From contig LR746268.1 in the NCBI GenBank assembly GCA_902729315.2, forward strand, positions 9,121,005-9,185,004: a stretch of DNA of 64,000 nt. Reading direction: 5' to 3'. This stretch comes from Spirodela intermedia. Lineage: Eukaryota > Streptophyta > Magnoliopsida > Alismatales > Araceae. The notes under the pieces were generated by a model that ran no database searches, was not told the origin of the DNA, and saw only the letters and a program-made list of their open reading frames with translations. Positions 38,201-51,623 of the stretch are shown one piece after another (the stretch's first letter is position 1; every line of letters begins with the position of its first letter). The translations under genes were made by a program, and so were the position numbers.

Positions 38201-38277
38201 GTTCGCGCGATTCGGGGCGGGCGGGGAGGCCGATGCGGCGGAGAACGATCGCTTCGGACGTGATGGGCAAGGCCACC

Positions 38278-38286
38278 CTTTTATGG
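38278..38286 (-). promoter_or_regulatory. TATA-like box of the aldolase gene
   Basis: On the minus strand CATAAAAGG lies about 80 bases before the aldolase ATG. Confidence 0.45.
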
Positions 38287-39599
38287 ACTGACGCGGAGGG
38301 CAGAGAGCATCTAGAGAGAGAGAGGTTTTGGAAGGGAATCTTTCAGTCAATCACGTAGCCTGGGAGTGGATATTAATCTGGCATATTCAATTCAATGATC
38401 ACGGGCACCGGCCGGATATGATTTTAGAGGCGTGCGACGTGACGTCACCCTCCGGGGGAAGGGAAGGGGAGGTGCCCGATGGGGGCCAGGTGTAGCGTGC
38501 GGCTGCCCGAGATTTGTTTACGCGCTCGCCCTCCTGTCGCCGAGTCATTAGATCCGCCGATGGATCTGTCCATAAAAATATCATTATCGGATCCTCTCGT
38601 TTACTACTACTATAATATTTCTCATTTCTACGATTACCTAAAGGGCCCCTTTTCATAATATTATTACGGGAAATACCTGGATAATGGCCTCTGAGATTAA
38701 ATCGCTAGAAAGTAAGAGGTTTCGAGAAAACTCGGGAGATATTTGAATACATAAAATCGTCAACGTCTGGGAGTAACTAAAGTCAACGTCAACAACCTCG
38801 CCTTCGCGCGTGATACATTGCGTTTATCATGCACCGCCCCCCCACGCGCCCGACCACTTTGGTCATGTTTTATTTAATTCTATTATTTCAGTGGCGTCCC
38901 TCTCCCCTCGAACCATCACCCACAAATAATGCAACTAAAAATATAAATAATAAATCAAATAACTCCGCACGTGTGAGACAGATCGTGGGCTCAGATCCTC
39001 GGGCCCAGATGTACGATGGACATGTTGGGCTGGGCTTCCACGAGGCCCACTCGTTATATGGTCCACGAGCGAGCGAGGGAGGCATGGAAGAGGAGACTGT
39101 TGACTTAAAATTTTTCGTCAGTCATTTGACTAATTCTCACCGTGCCGTAAGAAGTCCCTCTAATCGATTGAGTGGGCCCCTTTTGTTCTCGCTCTTTGTG
39201 ACTTGTCGGGCCTCCTTTGTTTGGGCCCGACTCCACGTAACGTACTATGACCGGACCTTTCATGAACGGCCGCCCACTGCTCCGCCAAGTGGCGACTCCG
39301 TTCTCTCTCTCTCTCTCTCTCTCTCTCACGCTGTAACAGGGTGTAGAGGAAGGGAGGCGACGGCCCGCTGAAACGTTGACTGTGCTCTCAGCTGTGGGGG
39401 GCGTCATTTTCTTTATTCAACTCGAATCTTCGCGTTGGTCGATATATCGATCGCACAGACTGTCCAATAAATGCAGCCAGATGAATCGTCCGATGCCTCT
39501 GCTACGTTGAGCCCAACATGCACGCCGGGCATAATTATTTCCCTATTATATGTACACTCAAGACATACACACACACACACACATATATATATGCACAGC

Positions 39600-39642
<43 letters not shown>

Positions 39643-41394
39643 GGCGGCGCCACATCAATGCCGTCCTTACAGGGACCACGGCAGTCTGGGCATTGTTCAT
39701 GCCATGCCGTCGTTGGCCATTGGAATTTGACTCCATTATCGAATGCCGCAGCGTTGACTGTCCCCTGTAGACGAGTAAATGAGTAAATTGACCCCTCGGA
39801 GGGAGAGGTCCTCAAGTGAAAGAAGCACACGTAGAGCACGTCCTAACCTGCCAGTCGAATCCGAGCTTCCGCCGGTGGTGTGGTGAAAGCCACTGATGAG
39901 GCCCATCCGCAACCAGCGCAGCGGCGCTAGGAGTGGCTCGGTTTTGGGCCGAGTTCCGATGACAGCATTTGCCAGTGGGTCAACGGACAATTACTACCTC
40001 CTCCAGATTCATCAGAGGTGGCGACGGCATCAGATATCCACATGTCTCTGCGGAGCACTGGAAGCGGGAATTAAACTCCCCCCCCGGGAAGTATTTAATT
40101 GCGAGAGGACACGAGAGGCGGAGCACATGGAACGAGGTCCTGGCCCAACTTCATACGGCGGATATACGCGAGGTCCAAGGGAATCGAACGTCGTCAATCG
40201 AGACCGTGAAGGGTACACTGCACTCGCGCTGCACCCTCGCTGCACCCTCGCCTCTCTCTCTATCTCGGTCCGTACATTGCGGAGTCCTCCGCATGTACCC
40301 AGACCAGCGCCGCCGGCCTTTGGTCCTCGTAAGTTTACGAACAAGGGACGAGTTTTTTTTTGCACTAGGAACGCACGAGGCAGCGAGAGTACGGAGCTGG
40401 GCCCATTTTTTGTTTATTGGCCTTGACAAAGTCAAATATCGGAAGCAGCGTTCGATCAAAGCGGGCCTTCAGCGGAGATCATCCTGATTACGGCTGGAAG
40501 GCAACTGTGTCATTGTCGGATGCCGAAGCATGTCCAGGGAAGGTTCACGCGCCCCCATGGTACACGACGGATATAGGCAAGGCCCAAGAAGGCCGTCTCC
40601 TCTCGCTCCTCTTGCATTGATAGATCAGATAACATGTTCACCAAGGGGGGTCATCCATTCGGGATGTGAATAAATTCGTGGGTGTGGGAGATGGGACCCT
40701 CGGTGAGCATGCTAACTGAACCATTAATGAAGGAGGAGCTATCGGAGGCAGCTCACTCCCTCACACATCCATTCCTCTGAGCCCCCTTCGGGTCGTTTAT
40801 GAGCAATAACTGTGTCCACATGCTGTCCCCTCTTCTTCTTCTTCCTTCCGTCGCCGGTTCTATTAACAGGAGACCGTAAAGTAGAGAAGGCATGGTGGGA
40901 GGGAGGAATCTGTCTGGATCGGAGAAAACACGCCAGTTACTGGCTCCGACCATGTCCGCAGATCAACGCGATGACTGTCTGGGGATGGTGCCATCTTCAT
41001 TGCCAGGGAAACAAATCAAGGTGCCTCGAATGGGGATGGCGGCGGGGAGTTGACCTTGCGGGTCTGCTCCGACACTATCGAGTTCAGGAGTGCGGGAAAA
41101 AGACAAGGGAAAATAATAATAAGAGATACACAAACTCGAGCGCTGTAGCCCAACGGCGGGTTCCTCTGCACTGGTCTTCCAAGGTATACGTGTCGGTGCT
41201 CGCCAAGTTCCAACCTTCAACAGGCGATCAAGTTCCTCCCAATACTAACTGCGTTAACCCGAGACTTGATCTGAGATCGACTCCTAACCACGTCACGTGG
41301 CCAAGTGTTTTTCTTCTTCTTCTTTATCATTCTTAATAGTATTCATTTTCTTTTGATTATTACCAATAACGTCATTATTAATTCAGAGAGAGAA

Positions 41395-41453
<59 letters not shown>

Positions 41454-41710
41454 GCGAAGTTTTTTGTGTGCACGAAGAATTGGAATGCCAGGAAAAGTTG
41501 GGATTCCAATAGGTGCTCGGCGAGCGGTAGCGCCATCTTTATGGCTATTAAAACCTCTACTGTTCATGGGTGGGGAAAATGATTTTCATGCATGTTCTTC
41601 CACAGTTCAGAGTCAATATTAACAATAACGATAAAAATAATAATCTATATTACAGTTAGTGGGTCGGACCATATGTGCACAGATTGAGATTGAGATTGAG
41701 ATTGAGCGAG

Positions 41711-41753
<43 letters not shown>

Positions 41754-42005
41754 CGCTGATTATCAAAGGTTATGAAATCCCCGTCTCGACAATCCATATT
41801 ACAGAATGTATCTCCCGGGATCCCGGAATTAACTGAGAACCATCCGGTTCTTCACATCAGCATTCCATACAGAAACGAACGAACTCCCTCTCCCTCCTCG
41901 TCCCCTCCGACACAGAGAGGAGAGGAGGCCGACAAGTGAAAATGGAACCAAAGAAGAAGAACACCGCCTCTATAATTCCTGTCAGAGATGCCTCACAACC
42001 CCTTC
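38287..42005. other. 3.7-kb intergenic region rich in simple repeats
   Basis: No gene recognised. It contains a CT tract at about 39301-39328, a compound (CA)n(TA)n(GA)n tract at about 39567-39641, a GA tract at about 41385-41450 and a (GAGATT)n plus GA tract at about 41683-41751. Several GGCCCA/TGGGCC motifs occur around 38990-39060 and 39150-39230 without an obvious adjacent gene. An unrecognised small or noncoding gene cannot be excluded. Confidence 0.4.
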
Positions 42006-42920
42006 TCAGGGATTTCTGAAGGCGTAGATCAAGAGGGAGAATCCAGACTTACCTCCTCCCTGCTCCTTGTCCACCGTCTCCTCCTCCAGCAGCCACGGCC
42101 GGCTCTCCAACGCGCTCCTGGCGCGGAACATGAAGGCAGCCCGGCTCGACGTCTCGCTGAACCACCAGTCATGAACGTCCCACATCATGTCTACCGGCGA
42201 CCCGTCGACGAAGATGGTGTGGTTCCCTCTGAAGTTCCACCTAAGCCTCCTCACATGAACCACCTTCTTCTTGTCGATGCAGACGAACAGTTCCGAATCC
42301 TTGGTGTCGCGGCCGTCTCCCATACACTTGATTAGGATCTCATGGTCCCGGCCTTCATCGCCGAAGCGGGCTTTGGTAAGGTAGAGGGTGCCGCCGACGA
42401 CTTGCTCCCTTCGGCTTATCAGACGGAATTCGGCCGCTGGTCTGGTTTCCTCCAGCTTCTTGATGTGGGGTGCCCTCGTGTCCCCCAATAAGAGCCCCAA
42501 TTCGGAATTCACTATCATCACAACGTAGAAGCCCTCGACAGGCTCGGATCCGGAGACATACTTAGCTGAGGATATGTCCCAGTGGAGCTCCACAAGGGTG
42601 TCACCGTACAAGTGCGATCGGCTCCCCTTCTTCTTCCTCACAAGAAGAGAATTGCCAGCGCTCGCCGTTGGTGTGGGGTGGTGATGAGATGGGTAGTCCT
42701 CCACGCCAACGGAGAAGCCTTGCCCAATTAGGCTCTTGGACCACGCCACCTTTACCAGGAGCTCCTTCTGAGTGGACAGCTTGACCCTGTAGAAGCAGGC
42801 GACGGACCTCTGCACCGATGGGTCTTTGGCGGAGACGACGCTGCCACTTCCAGAGCAAGATGAATCCGAAATACTGACGGCATGTTCGTTGTAACAGGAA
42901 GCGAAGTCCCTCATTGGCAT
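42006..42920 (-). CDS. DUF868 family protein
   Basis: Single-exon minus-strand gene of 304 residues. The start is taken at the ATG of MPMRDFASCYNEH, because DUF868 proteins begin with MRDF(P/A)SCF-like text; an ATG two codons later is equally possible. Conserved blocks in order are QSVACFYR-like (QRSVACFYRVKL), VKVAWSKSL, VELHWDISSAKY, EPVEGFYVVMI, LISRREQVVGGTLYLTKARF, WNFRGNHTIFVDGSPVDMMWDVHDWWF and a tail SGFSLLIYAF. The function of this plant-specific family is unknown. There is no signal peptide or membrane helix. A donor-like GGTAAGTC sits near the 3' end of the frame but is probably read through. Confidence 0.85.
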   Translation of the reverse strand: MPMRDFASCYNEHAVSISDSSCSGSGSVVSAKDPSVQRSVACFYRVKLSTQKELLVKVAWSKSLIGQGFSVGVEDYPSHHHPTPTASAGNSLLVRKKKGSRSHLYGDTLVELHWDISSAKYVSGSEPVEGFYVVMIVNSELGLLLGDTRAPHIKKLEETRPAAEFRLISRREQVVGGTLYLTKARFGDEGRDHEILIKCMGDGRDTKDSELFVCIDKKKVVHVRRLRWNFRGNHTIFVDGSPVDMMWDVHDWWFSETSSRAAFMFRARSALESRPWLLEEETVDKEQGGGKSGFSLLIYAFRNP

Positions 42921-42957
42921 GGACAGCAATCGAATCAGGGGAGGAAGAAGAAGAAGG

Positions 42958-42958
42958 A

Positions 42959-42996
<38 letters not shown>

Positions 42997-43012
42997 CGAC
43001 GACGACGACGAA
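42958..43012. repeat. trinucleotide repeat (GAT)n(GAC)n
   Basis: About 33 bases of GAT/ATG repeat followed by GAC repeat, directly upstream of the DUF868 start and so within its 5' UTR. It creates spurious poly-Asp, poly-Met and poly-Ser frames. Confidence 0.9.
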
Positions 43013-44114
43013 CAAGAAGAGACTAAACTGGATGTGTTCCGATCGGCACAAACTATCTTCCTCGTCCTGCTTCCAAAACACCCCTCCCACCCCAACCCAA
43101 AATTAGGCAATTGGCGACGAGGAAGACCGTCGTGCGAGGAGAGGAGAGAGAAAGCACTTGATGATTGGGCGGGGCGAGATGAAGGCAGCGAGAAGAAAAG
43201 GATCGACACTTTGGGGTTTCTTCCTCCTACTCTTATTCCTTCTCCCCCTTTCCCCTCTCGCCCCTAGATAAAAACTTCCTCTCCGTCAGTTTATCAGATG
43301 GCTGAAGAGGGTCGACCTGGTGCCTGCCCCGGGACGACTCAGGGTGGTGATCTCCGCGCAAAAACCTCAACCCATCCTTGAGAAGAGAGCGAAACCGGGT
43401 CTCTCCGCCAGATCTTTATTAATATTTCCCCTAGTTATGTAATAGTGAATGAGACCCGACCTTTATTAATGAAGGCGAGGTACAGCGACTCGTGGGGGAC
43501 TGCAAGCTCTTCTTTCTGGATGGATCGTCAAGCCCGATCACATCTCTTCCCGTATTTCTCGCCTAGATAATCATGTGATCAATGGGGTTATTAGCGGTTT
43601 AGGGTTCTTGATAGCGCGAACCGGGTCCACTCCCATTAAATAGCGTATGGAGCCCTGTTGCAGCTCCAACCCTACACCCCATGAGAGGAGATCCAAGGGA
43701 ATAATGTGACCTTGGAGCCTGGCTCGCCATCATTAAATGACTATGCGTATATAATATCTGTAGTTTAATCTCTCTTAGCATTACCAGCGCGTGCAATCAT
43801 CGCGCGGATCGCGTTGAAGAACCTACTGAAGAAGATGTCCAATCGTTCGGGAGCGGAAACCATGGGTTTAAAAATTAGCACGCGTATGGTTACGTTCGAG
43901 TGGGGATGCGAATGAGATCCAGTTAGGTAAAAGGTGGCTGGGGAGGGGCAAACGCTGTTCTGAGGTGACCTGGTCTGGGAAACAAGTCGATCCCAGAAAG
44001 CCAACTGTTTCCGAGATACTAAGGTTGATAACGACGCTACAGACCCATCACATTGACGAGCGCCCAAGCAACGCCCACTGTCTCTCTCTGTCTCTCTGTC
44101 TCTCTCTCTGTCTC

Positions 44115-44154
<40 letters not shown>

Positions 44155-45353
44155 CCCATCTCTGTATTAGGTACTAGGGCCTCTGTGGCTCGAAGCGATG
44201 CAGGAGAGGCCACGTTCGGGCCGCTCAACTGCCTGAGACTCTCACTCAGACAAGACTGTTCTAACGGTGGTGCATGGCCAGATGACGACAAGATTACAGC
44301 GAACGGCAGCGAGAGGGCTCTTATTATACAAATGAAAGATCGTCGGGCGATGACCAAGGTCATAACTGGGGGATCCAAAAATCTGCCCCATAGCGAGACT
44401 TCATCCCCCTCCGTGGGTTATCTTTCCGTATTGTAATTGTACTGAAGCCTCGCGGACCAGAGCGGCAGCCGCACGCAACGAGTCGTTGACTATTCACCGC
44501 AAAGACGCCCCTAACAAAATTACTGGACAATAAATACGAAGCCTCCCGGAAACCGCCGGGCTGGCTGGCTTCGTTAATAAAACGCCATTATGTTTTATAA
44601 CGACGTAGACTCGGAGAGCAGCAGAGGAGACTGGCCACCCACAGCCAGCCGACGACTCTTCCAGGCGATCTTTCGGAACAATAATGGAGTCGGAGGACGT
44701 CCTCCTCTCTACCCCCCCCAGGCAGGGTTTCCCAGGTAAAAACCCTCAACTGCTCGGGGAAGCTGCTATCCGTAGAGAACGGCAAGTTCCTGCTTCTTAG
44801 GGCGTCAGCGTTCCCCTTAGGGCCTAGGCTTCGCCTAAGCATAGTCTGACTTCGGGGGTCATTAACTCGGGGAAGAGAAAATGAAGTTTCAAACTCCTAG
44901 CCAGCCTAGACGAGACTCGTGGCCACAATCCACAAATTATACCCTATCGAGCGTTGATACACCCACCGAATCCGACTAAAATACTCCTCCCGCTCCCTCG
45001 CCACCACCCCCCAGTTGGGTTTTACGAACTGATCGCATTAATAATCAGTCTGCCGTTGACATCCTGTGTGGTCTGCAGCTTCACCCGCTGTTCCGTTTTG
45101 GCGTTCTTCCATGAGTTGCTCAACCGCTCAACGGCTCGCTGGAGCACAGTTCTTGCTCTGGTCTGTCGGGACACATGCGGAAGAGGACCGACTCGCCCCA
45201 GAGCTGAGAAGAAGGGGGGAGGAGGGAGGGCGTCCAAATAAAATACTATTCCACCAGGGTGGCCACCATCGTCTTCTACCACCACATGGCCCCGCTATGC
45301 GAGACCCATTTGTCATTAAAAACCCACTCCCTATAGGCCAATTCACCCACCAT

Positions 45354-45398
<45 letters not shown>

Positions 45399-45650
45399 AT
45401 TAAGACGAAATGGTGGTGATGACGTGCTGGATAATTGTGGAGATGGGCTCTATTTCGGTGAATCATTCCATGGCTTGACTTTAATAGGGACTCCGGTCTA
45501 TGACTTCTGGATCCTCCTTTTATCTAAATAGTACTCCCATCATCAATGACACAGCTCTCTCTCTCTCTCTCTCTCTCTCTCCCTTCCTCCCTCCATCTAC
45601 ACATTCGAATGCGGGTTGGGCAAGAGTGGGCCGTAGTCGGCCCATTTACA

Positions 45651-45699
<49 letters not shown>

Positions 45700-46073
45700 C
45701 ATACACACATAATAAAATAATAAAATGACGGCGGCGAATCCAGGATCCTACAAATGATCGAATCGGAATGAAACAACACACACCATCGCGGGAGAAGTCA
45801 ACATCAGCTCCCACAGAGTTCATGCACACACTCAATAGCTGCCCTAAGCTCACTAGCCGTCAACCTACGGCCTATCAAACCTCCTCACTATCTACATCTA
45901 CAGCCACCATCAAGTCAAAAGCACCCCCGACCGGGACAAACTGCGAGAGCCGAGGCGAGCATAGTTCCCCAGAACATCTAAAGCACCTGCGAGAGAGCGA
46001 AAGCAGAGGCGGGGAGAGTCTGCAAAACCTTCAAAGTGGGCAGAGAGCCCAGACGAACCTGGAGAGGTACAAT
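43013..46073. other. 3-kb intergenic region
   Basis: No gene recognised. It holds the DUF868 promoter at its left end and the desaturase 3' flank at its right. Simple repeats are a CT/GTCT tract at about 44081-44153, CT tracts at about 45358-45394 and 45556-45581, and another at about 45653-45696. Confidence 0.4.
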
Positions 46074-49000
46074 TCAAAGCTGAACCTTCCTGTCGAAGAT
46101 CCAGCTGAAGGCTACGTCTGGTTCTCGCTTCTTCGCCCTCCCCTGGGCTCTCTCCTCCAGCCTTCGGATTCTTGGCGCCAAGTTGCAGACGAACTCCTGA
46201 GCCCGCCTGCCTTCCCCAGAAAGGCCGGTCAAGTGCTCCACGCCCCATCTTTGGACGAGGAACTCGAGTATATCGGCGTAGTCCTTGGCGGTGTAGACAC
46301 CCAGCCGCTGGGCGACTGCAGAGAAGTGCTCGAAGAGGTTGTCGTCACGACCATCGTACATCAGATGGGCCGGCATGGAGATCTTCTTCTTCATCATATC
46401 CTCAAATGCAATCACCGTGCCGTCCGGGTCTATCTCAAAGAGCTTCTCCACGATCTTTGTGTACGCCATCTCGTGTCGCTTCTCGTCCGCTGCGATGGTG
46501 CCGCATATCTGCGCTAGCTTCATGTCTCCGTGCTCCTTGGCGCGCCTGGCAGTGTTTCCATGGGAAATAAAGGTCGCCCGCTCCTGGAAGGAGGTGTAGA
46601 CGAATCCAAGATAGGGGCTATTCTCCGTCCGGGGATCCTACATAGCCACAGTAGGATGAGAAGAAAAAAGACGGCAAGAAAATCTCAATAAGCATGCATA
46701 AAACTCCGTTCAAAACCACAAGTAATCAAATATCTAGTCACAAAAAACCAGACATTTTCATCTCAGGATCCTACAGAGATCATAACAAAAACATCTCAGG
46801 AATGATCATAACTGGATACATACTCGTGTCTGATGTAAATCTGCTCTTCGTGAGAAAAAAAAACCAAAAAACAAAAGAAAACTGCTTTGGAACAGACCCG
46901 AACCCTTAGCTCTTCTAACAGAGATCAAGCTCGAACATCACCCTAGGTGGCTCACTTCCCCTGTCACCAAGGGTGATGTCCGACTCCGCCACTGAGGGGC
47001 CTGATGAGCTTTCACTCTTCTTTAACTCGGGATCAAGGTGCATGGGCCGAGTCAGAGATCAACCAGGGTTTTCAGACGCTTCCCCTCATTTAGTAAAATC
47101 TCAGATTAAAGGATGCCCCGTATCCTGAAGAGATATGAAGCACTATGTTCTTCCAGAAGAGAGAGAGAGTGAGAGAGAGAGAGAGAATTTCCTTCTTTTC
47201 CCGCAAAGGGAGAGAGGTTGCCACCGTCATCACTAGGAAGGGGTGTTAACCATCAGGAGAAAGAGATCGGGCAAAAAGTTGAAAGAAACACCGGTAAGCA
47301 TATCGACAAGAAATGGACAGAGAGTTACGGATCTTCCACTTTATGATTCTAGGAGTCATAGCTCCAAAATAGGCTTCAATTTTCTCGCATAGAACTGTCC
47401 CTTCCTTACAGCACATAAATAGAAAGTGCAGGTGACGAAAGACAAGGAGGTTTGAGCGGCTGAAGGAATCGGTTCTGAAAAACGGAGTAATGATAGGAAT
47501 ATCCAGCGTTTGAATCCCTCTCCATCCAGAGGTCACAAGTTCTCCCTCGTGCATTATCTATAGATGAACACGAATTGGATCTACTCGGTTGTGAGATTGT
47601 GAATGGAATCGACATAGAATAGCCTTGAGCAAGCGTTTTCGAAGAGACTGGTGTGTGGGAGCTTCAGGCACAGAAGGGGAGGCAGGCGTTCTTTTGGTTT
47701 ATATACTACCGCGTTCTGGATTGTGAGATATCAACTGAGTAACATAGAAGAGAATAGCCAGCGGATTGAGAAACCAGAACCGAGCACCGAGATAGAGCAG
47801 CCATTGAACAAAATTCAAGAGAAAAATGTTGCAACTGTGGTCAGGATCATACCATTCCTGATCCAATAAGGTACTGAATTGTCTTCTCAATTTGTCTCAT
47901 GTCGACTCTGCCACACAGATAGAGATATTTATTCAGAAGATCGCCATGCCTATTCTCTTCCGCGGTCCATGCTCTTGTCCAGATGGCCCACGAAGTGGGG
48001 CTCGCACCTGTCTCATCCCGAACGCCGTCAAGGGTGTTCAACATTGTCTGATACGTGGGAAGCGCCTCCTCTGTGATCATATCTCCCACCAAGCAGACAA
48101 AATAATCATCGGGGATCTCCTTTGCCCGCTCTCTCAGTTCCTTGACTTCCTCGTGAAATCCGTCTGAAGAGGGCTCCGGCAGGAAGTCCTGCGGTTGCCA
48201 ACACTTCTCCACGGGTTTTAGATGCACCAGGATGTTATCTTTTGCCCAGCCTTCCAATGACTTGAAAATCTCAATTTTCTGAGGGGGCATGGAGTGGGTG
48301 ACCTGGACGTGTACCTCTCGAGGTGGATAGAACGGTTTCTTAGGATTCATAATCCTGAAAAAGGGGAAAGTCAACAGAGTCAAGGAAAAGATCGGGTATG
48401 AAATTGTGAAAGAGGAAGAAAAAAATACGAATGAAATAAAGCATTTATACGGACGAAAGACCAACGAGAGTCGCTTTCGTCACCATGGCCGTAACATCAT
48501 TTCACATGAAAAAAAGACAGCATCACTCATTGAGCCAGCACGCACGACATCTGCTCATTTAAGGAGATATACATAAGGATCGGTTATCTCCCAAATCCCA
48601 AAACTTTGGCACTGCGATGAGCCCTGGTTACCATAATGAGGCTAAAACGTCAAATAAATAAAGAAAAATTAAGCCAAACACATCGACCGACCGGAACGAA
48701 GAAAAAGAGCAGGCCTACGGCTGATCCCAAGACGCCGGAATCACAGCATCAAGGATCCAACCCCACGACGGGGAATGGTGTGAATAATGCAAATACAAGT
48801 GGAAAGAAAATAACTCATAAGTAGGCGAAACACGGTCGCTGGATCGGTAACCACACATGCAGAGTCGATCTAGTGCATTGGGGATTTCCCATGCTTTCTG
48901 TAAATGCATGTAAAAACCAACAGAGGATCGGCGAAAAGGAAGACGAGGAACTCACTCAGTGGACGTGTGAATGGTGGAAGCCATCAAAACCCGGCGAGAT

Positions 49001-49077
49001 CTGGCCCCGCACGCCGTGGGAGTGTAGCAGAGTCTCTCCCGCGAGGGGAATTTCACGGGAGCCACCCTCAACGCCAT
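46074..49077 (-). CDS. SAD: acyl-[acyl-carrier-protein] desaturase, plastid (stearoyl-ACP 9-desaturase)
   Basis: Three exons on the minus strand, 49077-48956, 48354-47853 and 46637-46074, giving 395 residues. Phases 2 and 0 match, and both introns sit where plant desaturase genes have them. The enzyme puts the delta-9 double bond into stearoyl-ACP in the plastid stroma, using ferredoxin and a di-iron centre. Exon 1 encodes a transit peptide ([12 protein letters not shown], then VLMASTIH). Exon 2 starts the mature enzyme ([14 protein letters not shown]) and includes [15 protein letters not shown] and the first iron motif EENRHGD. Exon 3 has [15 protein letters not shown] and the second iron motif DEKRHE. 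It ends RKVQL. Intron 2 is 1.2 kb with a GA tract near 47159-47187. All key residues look intact, so it should be active. Confidence 0.93.
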
Positions 49078-49705
49078 GGAATCCCCTTGTGCTCCCGCCG
49101 CCGCCCGCCCACCGGCGCCTCCTCTAGAAGACCTCCCACGACGGAGAGCGAGAGAGAGAGAGAGAGAGAGGAGGATCTCTGCTGCACTCGGAGAGGGAGC
49201 CCGCAGGAAAAGTTAGTAGTGGGAATGGACCCTCAGCCGTCCGATCCTTGCCACGTGGGGATGGCCCTTTCAAGAATTTGATCCCGTTCCGTGAGATCTC
49301 GCAGCCCGCTTCCACGTGGTGGGGAGAGCCGTCTGCCGTCCGATCTAACTGCAGCGGCGCTGCCATTGGAGGCCATTAAAGGTTTGGCCCGAAAACGGAG
49401 GCGCAAAGTGCTGCTGGAGCAGGCGGTGGGTGGGAACACCTCTCAAGGTGTCATCACCGCCCACCCCCGCGGTCGCTTTACCACCGCCTCCGCAGGTTGT
49501 TGCGACGCTTAATGAGATCCCGCTAAAGTCGGCGGAGTTTCGAATCCTGGCGACGGTGGCGGTGGCGGTGGCGGTGCCCCAACCTCAGCCCTGCCTTCAC
49601 AGACGCTCCAACTGCCTTTTCTTCTCTCTCGCTGGTACACATGCAGGCCATGGATAATCTCAGGGCAGCAATGGCTGGTTTTCTCAGCGTTAAGAAGGCA
49701 CCGAG
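49078..49705. promoter_or_regulatory. desaturase promoter and 3' flank of the phosphatase gene
   Basis: A GA tract at 49147-49170 lies about 70 bases upstream of the desaturase ATG, probably in its 5' UTR. The distal part carries the 3' UTR of the phosphatase gene ending at 49706. No other gene is seen; open frames here are short and unconserved. Confidence 0.45.
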
Positions 49706-51566
49706 CTAAAACTCTTCGTCGTTCGTGGCGGTGGGTCTGGTCACAGGAATCGACCATCTCCCCAGGTGGGCAGTGTAGTTCACACAGCGAACAACGCCTC
49801 TGCCCCGCGGGCCGTCGGGAAAGTCGATGACGGAGATGCTGCCGCTGTCGAGATGAAAAGACCCCATCATCGCCTCGGTCAGACCCAAGCAGTGCCCGAT
49901 CAGCGCGACGTGGAGCGCAGGGTGCCCGACCGCCACCACATTCCTCTCCGGCTCTGACTCGGCCGCCAGCTCCTTCAGCACAAGTTCCCAAGCTCTCCCA
50001 GACTGATCCCACAATTCTCTCACCCCGACGCCGCCGCCGCCGCCGCCGCTCGCCGGGAGGAAGCCTTCGACTTCAAGCTCCAGCATGTTCTTCATCTCGA
50101 CGTACCGAGGCACGCAGTCGGCACCCAAGCAATCCGCTGCTTCTTGAACCTGCAAGCAGGCCCAAACTCCACGGTTATGTTGCGAGCACAGCCCCATAAG
50201 AAGCAACGGACGGAGACTCCCCCACCTCGGCGATGGCGGTGGCGGTGTCCACGGAGGCGATCCGGGGACTGCATACTATCGAATTGACCTTGACATCAAG
50301 AAGCACCTCCGCGGTCTTCTGGGACTGCAACCCGTGAGAGTTTCGGACGGAATCATCTCAGCAAGATCCCGCAGACAACAACAACCGGGAAATCAAAACC
50401 GAGGGCAAAACAAAATCTACCTGTATAACGCCCAGCATATTCATGGATTCGTACCCAAAACTCGCAAAAGTGACCTGGAAAAGGAGCACAGAGCAGATTA
50501 AATAGAGTACGAGAAGCGCTCCAGATCACATCAAGACAAGCAGACGCTGCAAAACCCATCTACTGTGCGCATCCTTCTCCTATCCAGTCCCGAAGATGAA
50601 GGCCAAGCTCCAGCCCAGCTAATCCTAGCTTGTCAAAGAGGTGAGATGAAGAATGAGCTTGTCTAAGATTTATGCGGCACACAGAGTCTTGGGCTGTGGA
50701 AACCTATGCCATCCCGTCCATATAATAATGTAGTTCCCTGGAACCATAAAAAGGTACCCTTTCTGTTGACTACGCAGAACGCAGCATGCTGTTCTGGCGT
50801 GGCTGACCTCTAAAAGTCAAAACGAGAGTCCGCGGGTTAGTTTGCACCCTACCTCAGAGCCGCTCTGCGTTGTTCCGTAACACACCAGAAAGATTCGCCC
50901 GGCAGCTTTCCTCCCCCCCGAGCTTCCACGCGCGATCGGCGAATTCGGGGTCTGCAAGAAGCCATGCCGGCGTTTTTAGTGGTCACAATTATTTTATAAT
51001 AATAATAAAGAAAAAAAACGCCACTCTTCGTCAGGACACTCGATGGACTCGAGACAACATCAACCGGAGCAACTGGCTCTGGAGAAAAAGGAAAAGCCCT
51101 CAAGATATAGCACCGGGCATGACACAGAGATCTGGGCCGATCGGATCATCCTGCCTTCGTTCTGAGCAGGAAGAAAGAAACGACTACAAACAGAGCAAGA
51201 AAAAAAAAAAAAAAAAAAAAAGGCAATAAAATGTGAGCCGCTGATTCTCATAGATCGAACATGCGATCGTGGTGGGCTGGTGAAGATATTGTGCGGCGAT
51301 TTTCACAGACGATGAAAAACTGGTATTGCGATGCCGCCCCTCCATCGTATCCATGAGTGGTAGAGGAACCAGGAAAATAATTGGAACCCGGCATGAAAAT
51401 GCCAGATAAGAATGTGGGGAGCAAAGGCGATATAACGTTTTTCTCTTCTTTTCTTGGTCCTCATCAGAACGATGGAATCAATATGACTCACCATCTTTGT
51501 TTTACTCTCGGCCGTCAAGCCGCTACCCTAATTCCCTTGATTATCATGCCTCGCTCGCTGATCTCC

Positions 51567-51623
<57 letters not shown>

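Noticed and set aside
42601-43267. Frames with poly-Ser or poly-Asp runs near 42958-43012
   Set aside because: These come from the GAT/GAC repeat in the DUF868 5' UTR and have no conserved flanking sequence.
45768-46517. 249-codon plus-strand frame opposite the last desaturase exon
   Set aside because: Shadow of the desaturase exon; no independent homology is visible.
49233-49439. Minus-strand frame with a transit-peptide look (MFPPTACSSSTLRLRF), considered as desaturase exon 1
   Set aside because: The exon at 48956-49077 fits better: it has [12 protein letters not shown] and MASTIH, a consensus donor, and exactly the phase needed by exon 2.
49530-49560. GTTTCGAATCCTGG resembling a tRNA B box
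   Set aside because: No A box or foldable cloverleaf upstream. I found no tRNA or rRNA gene in the window.
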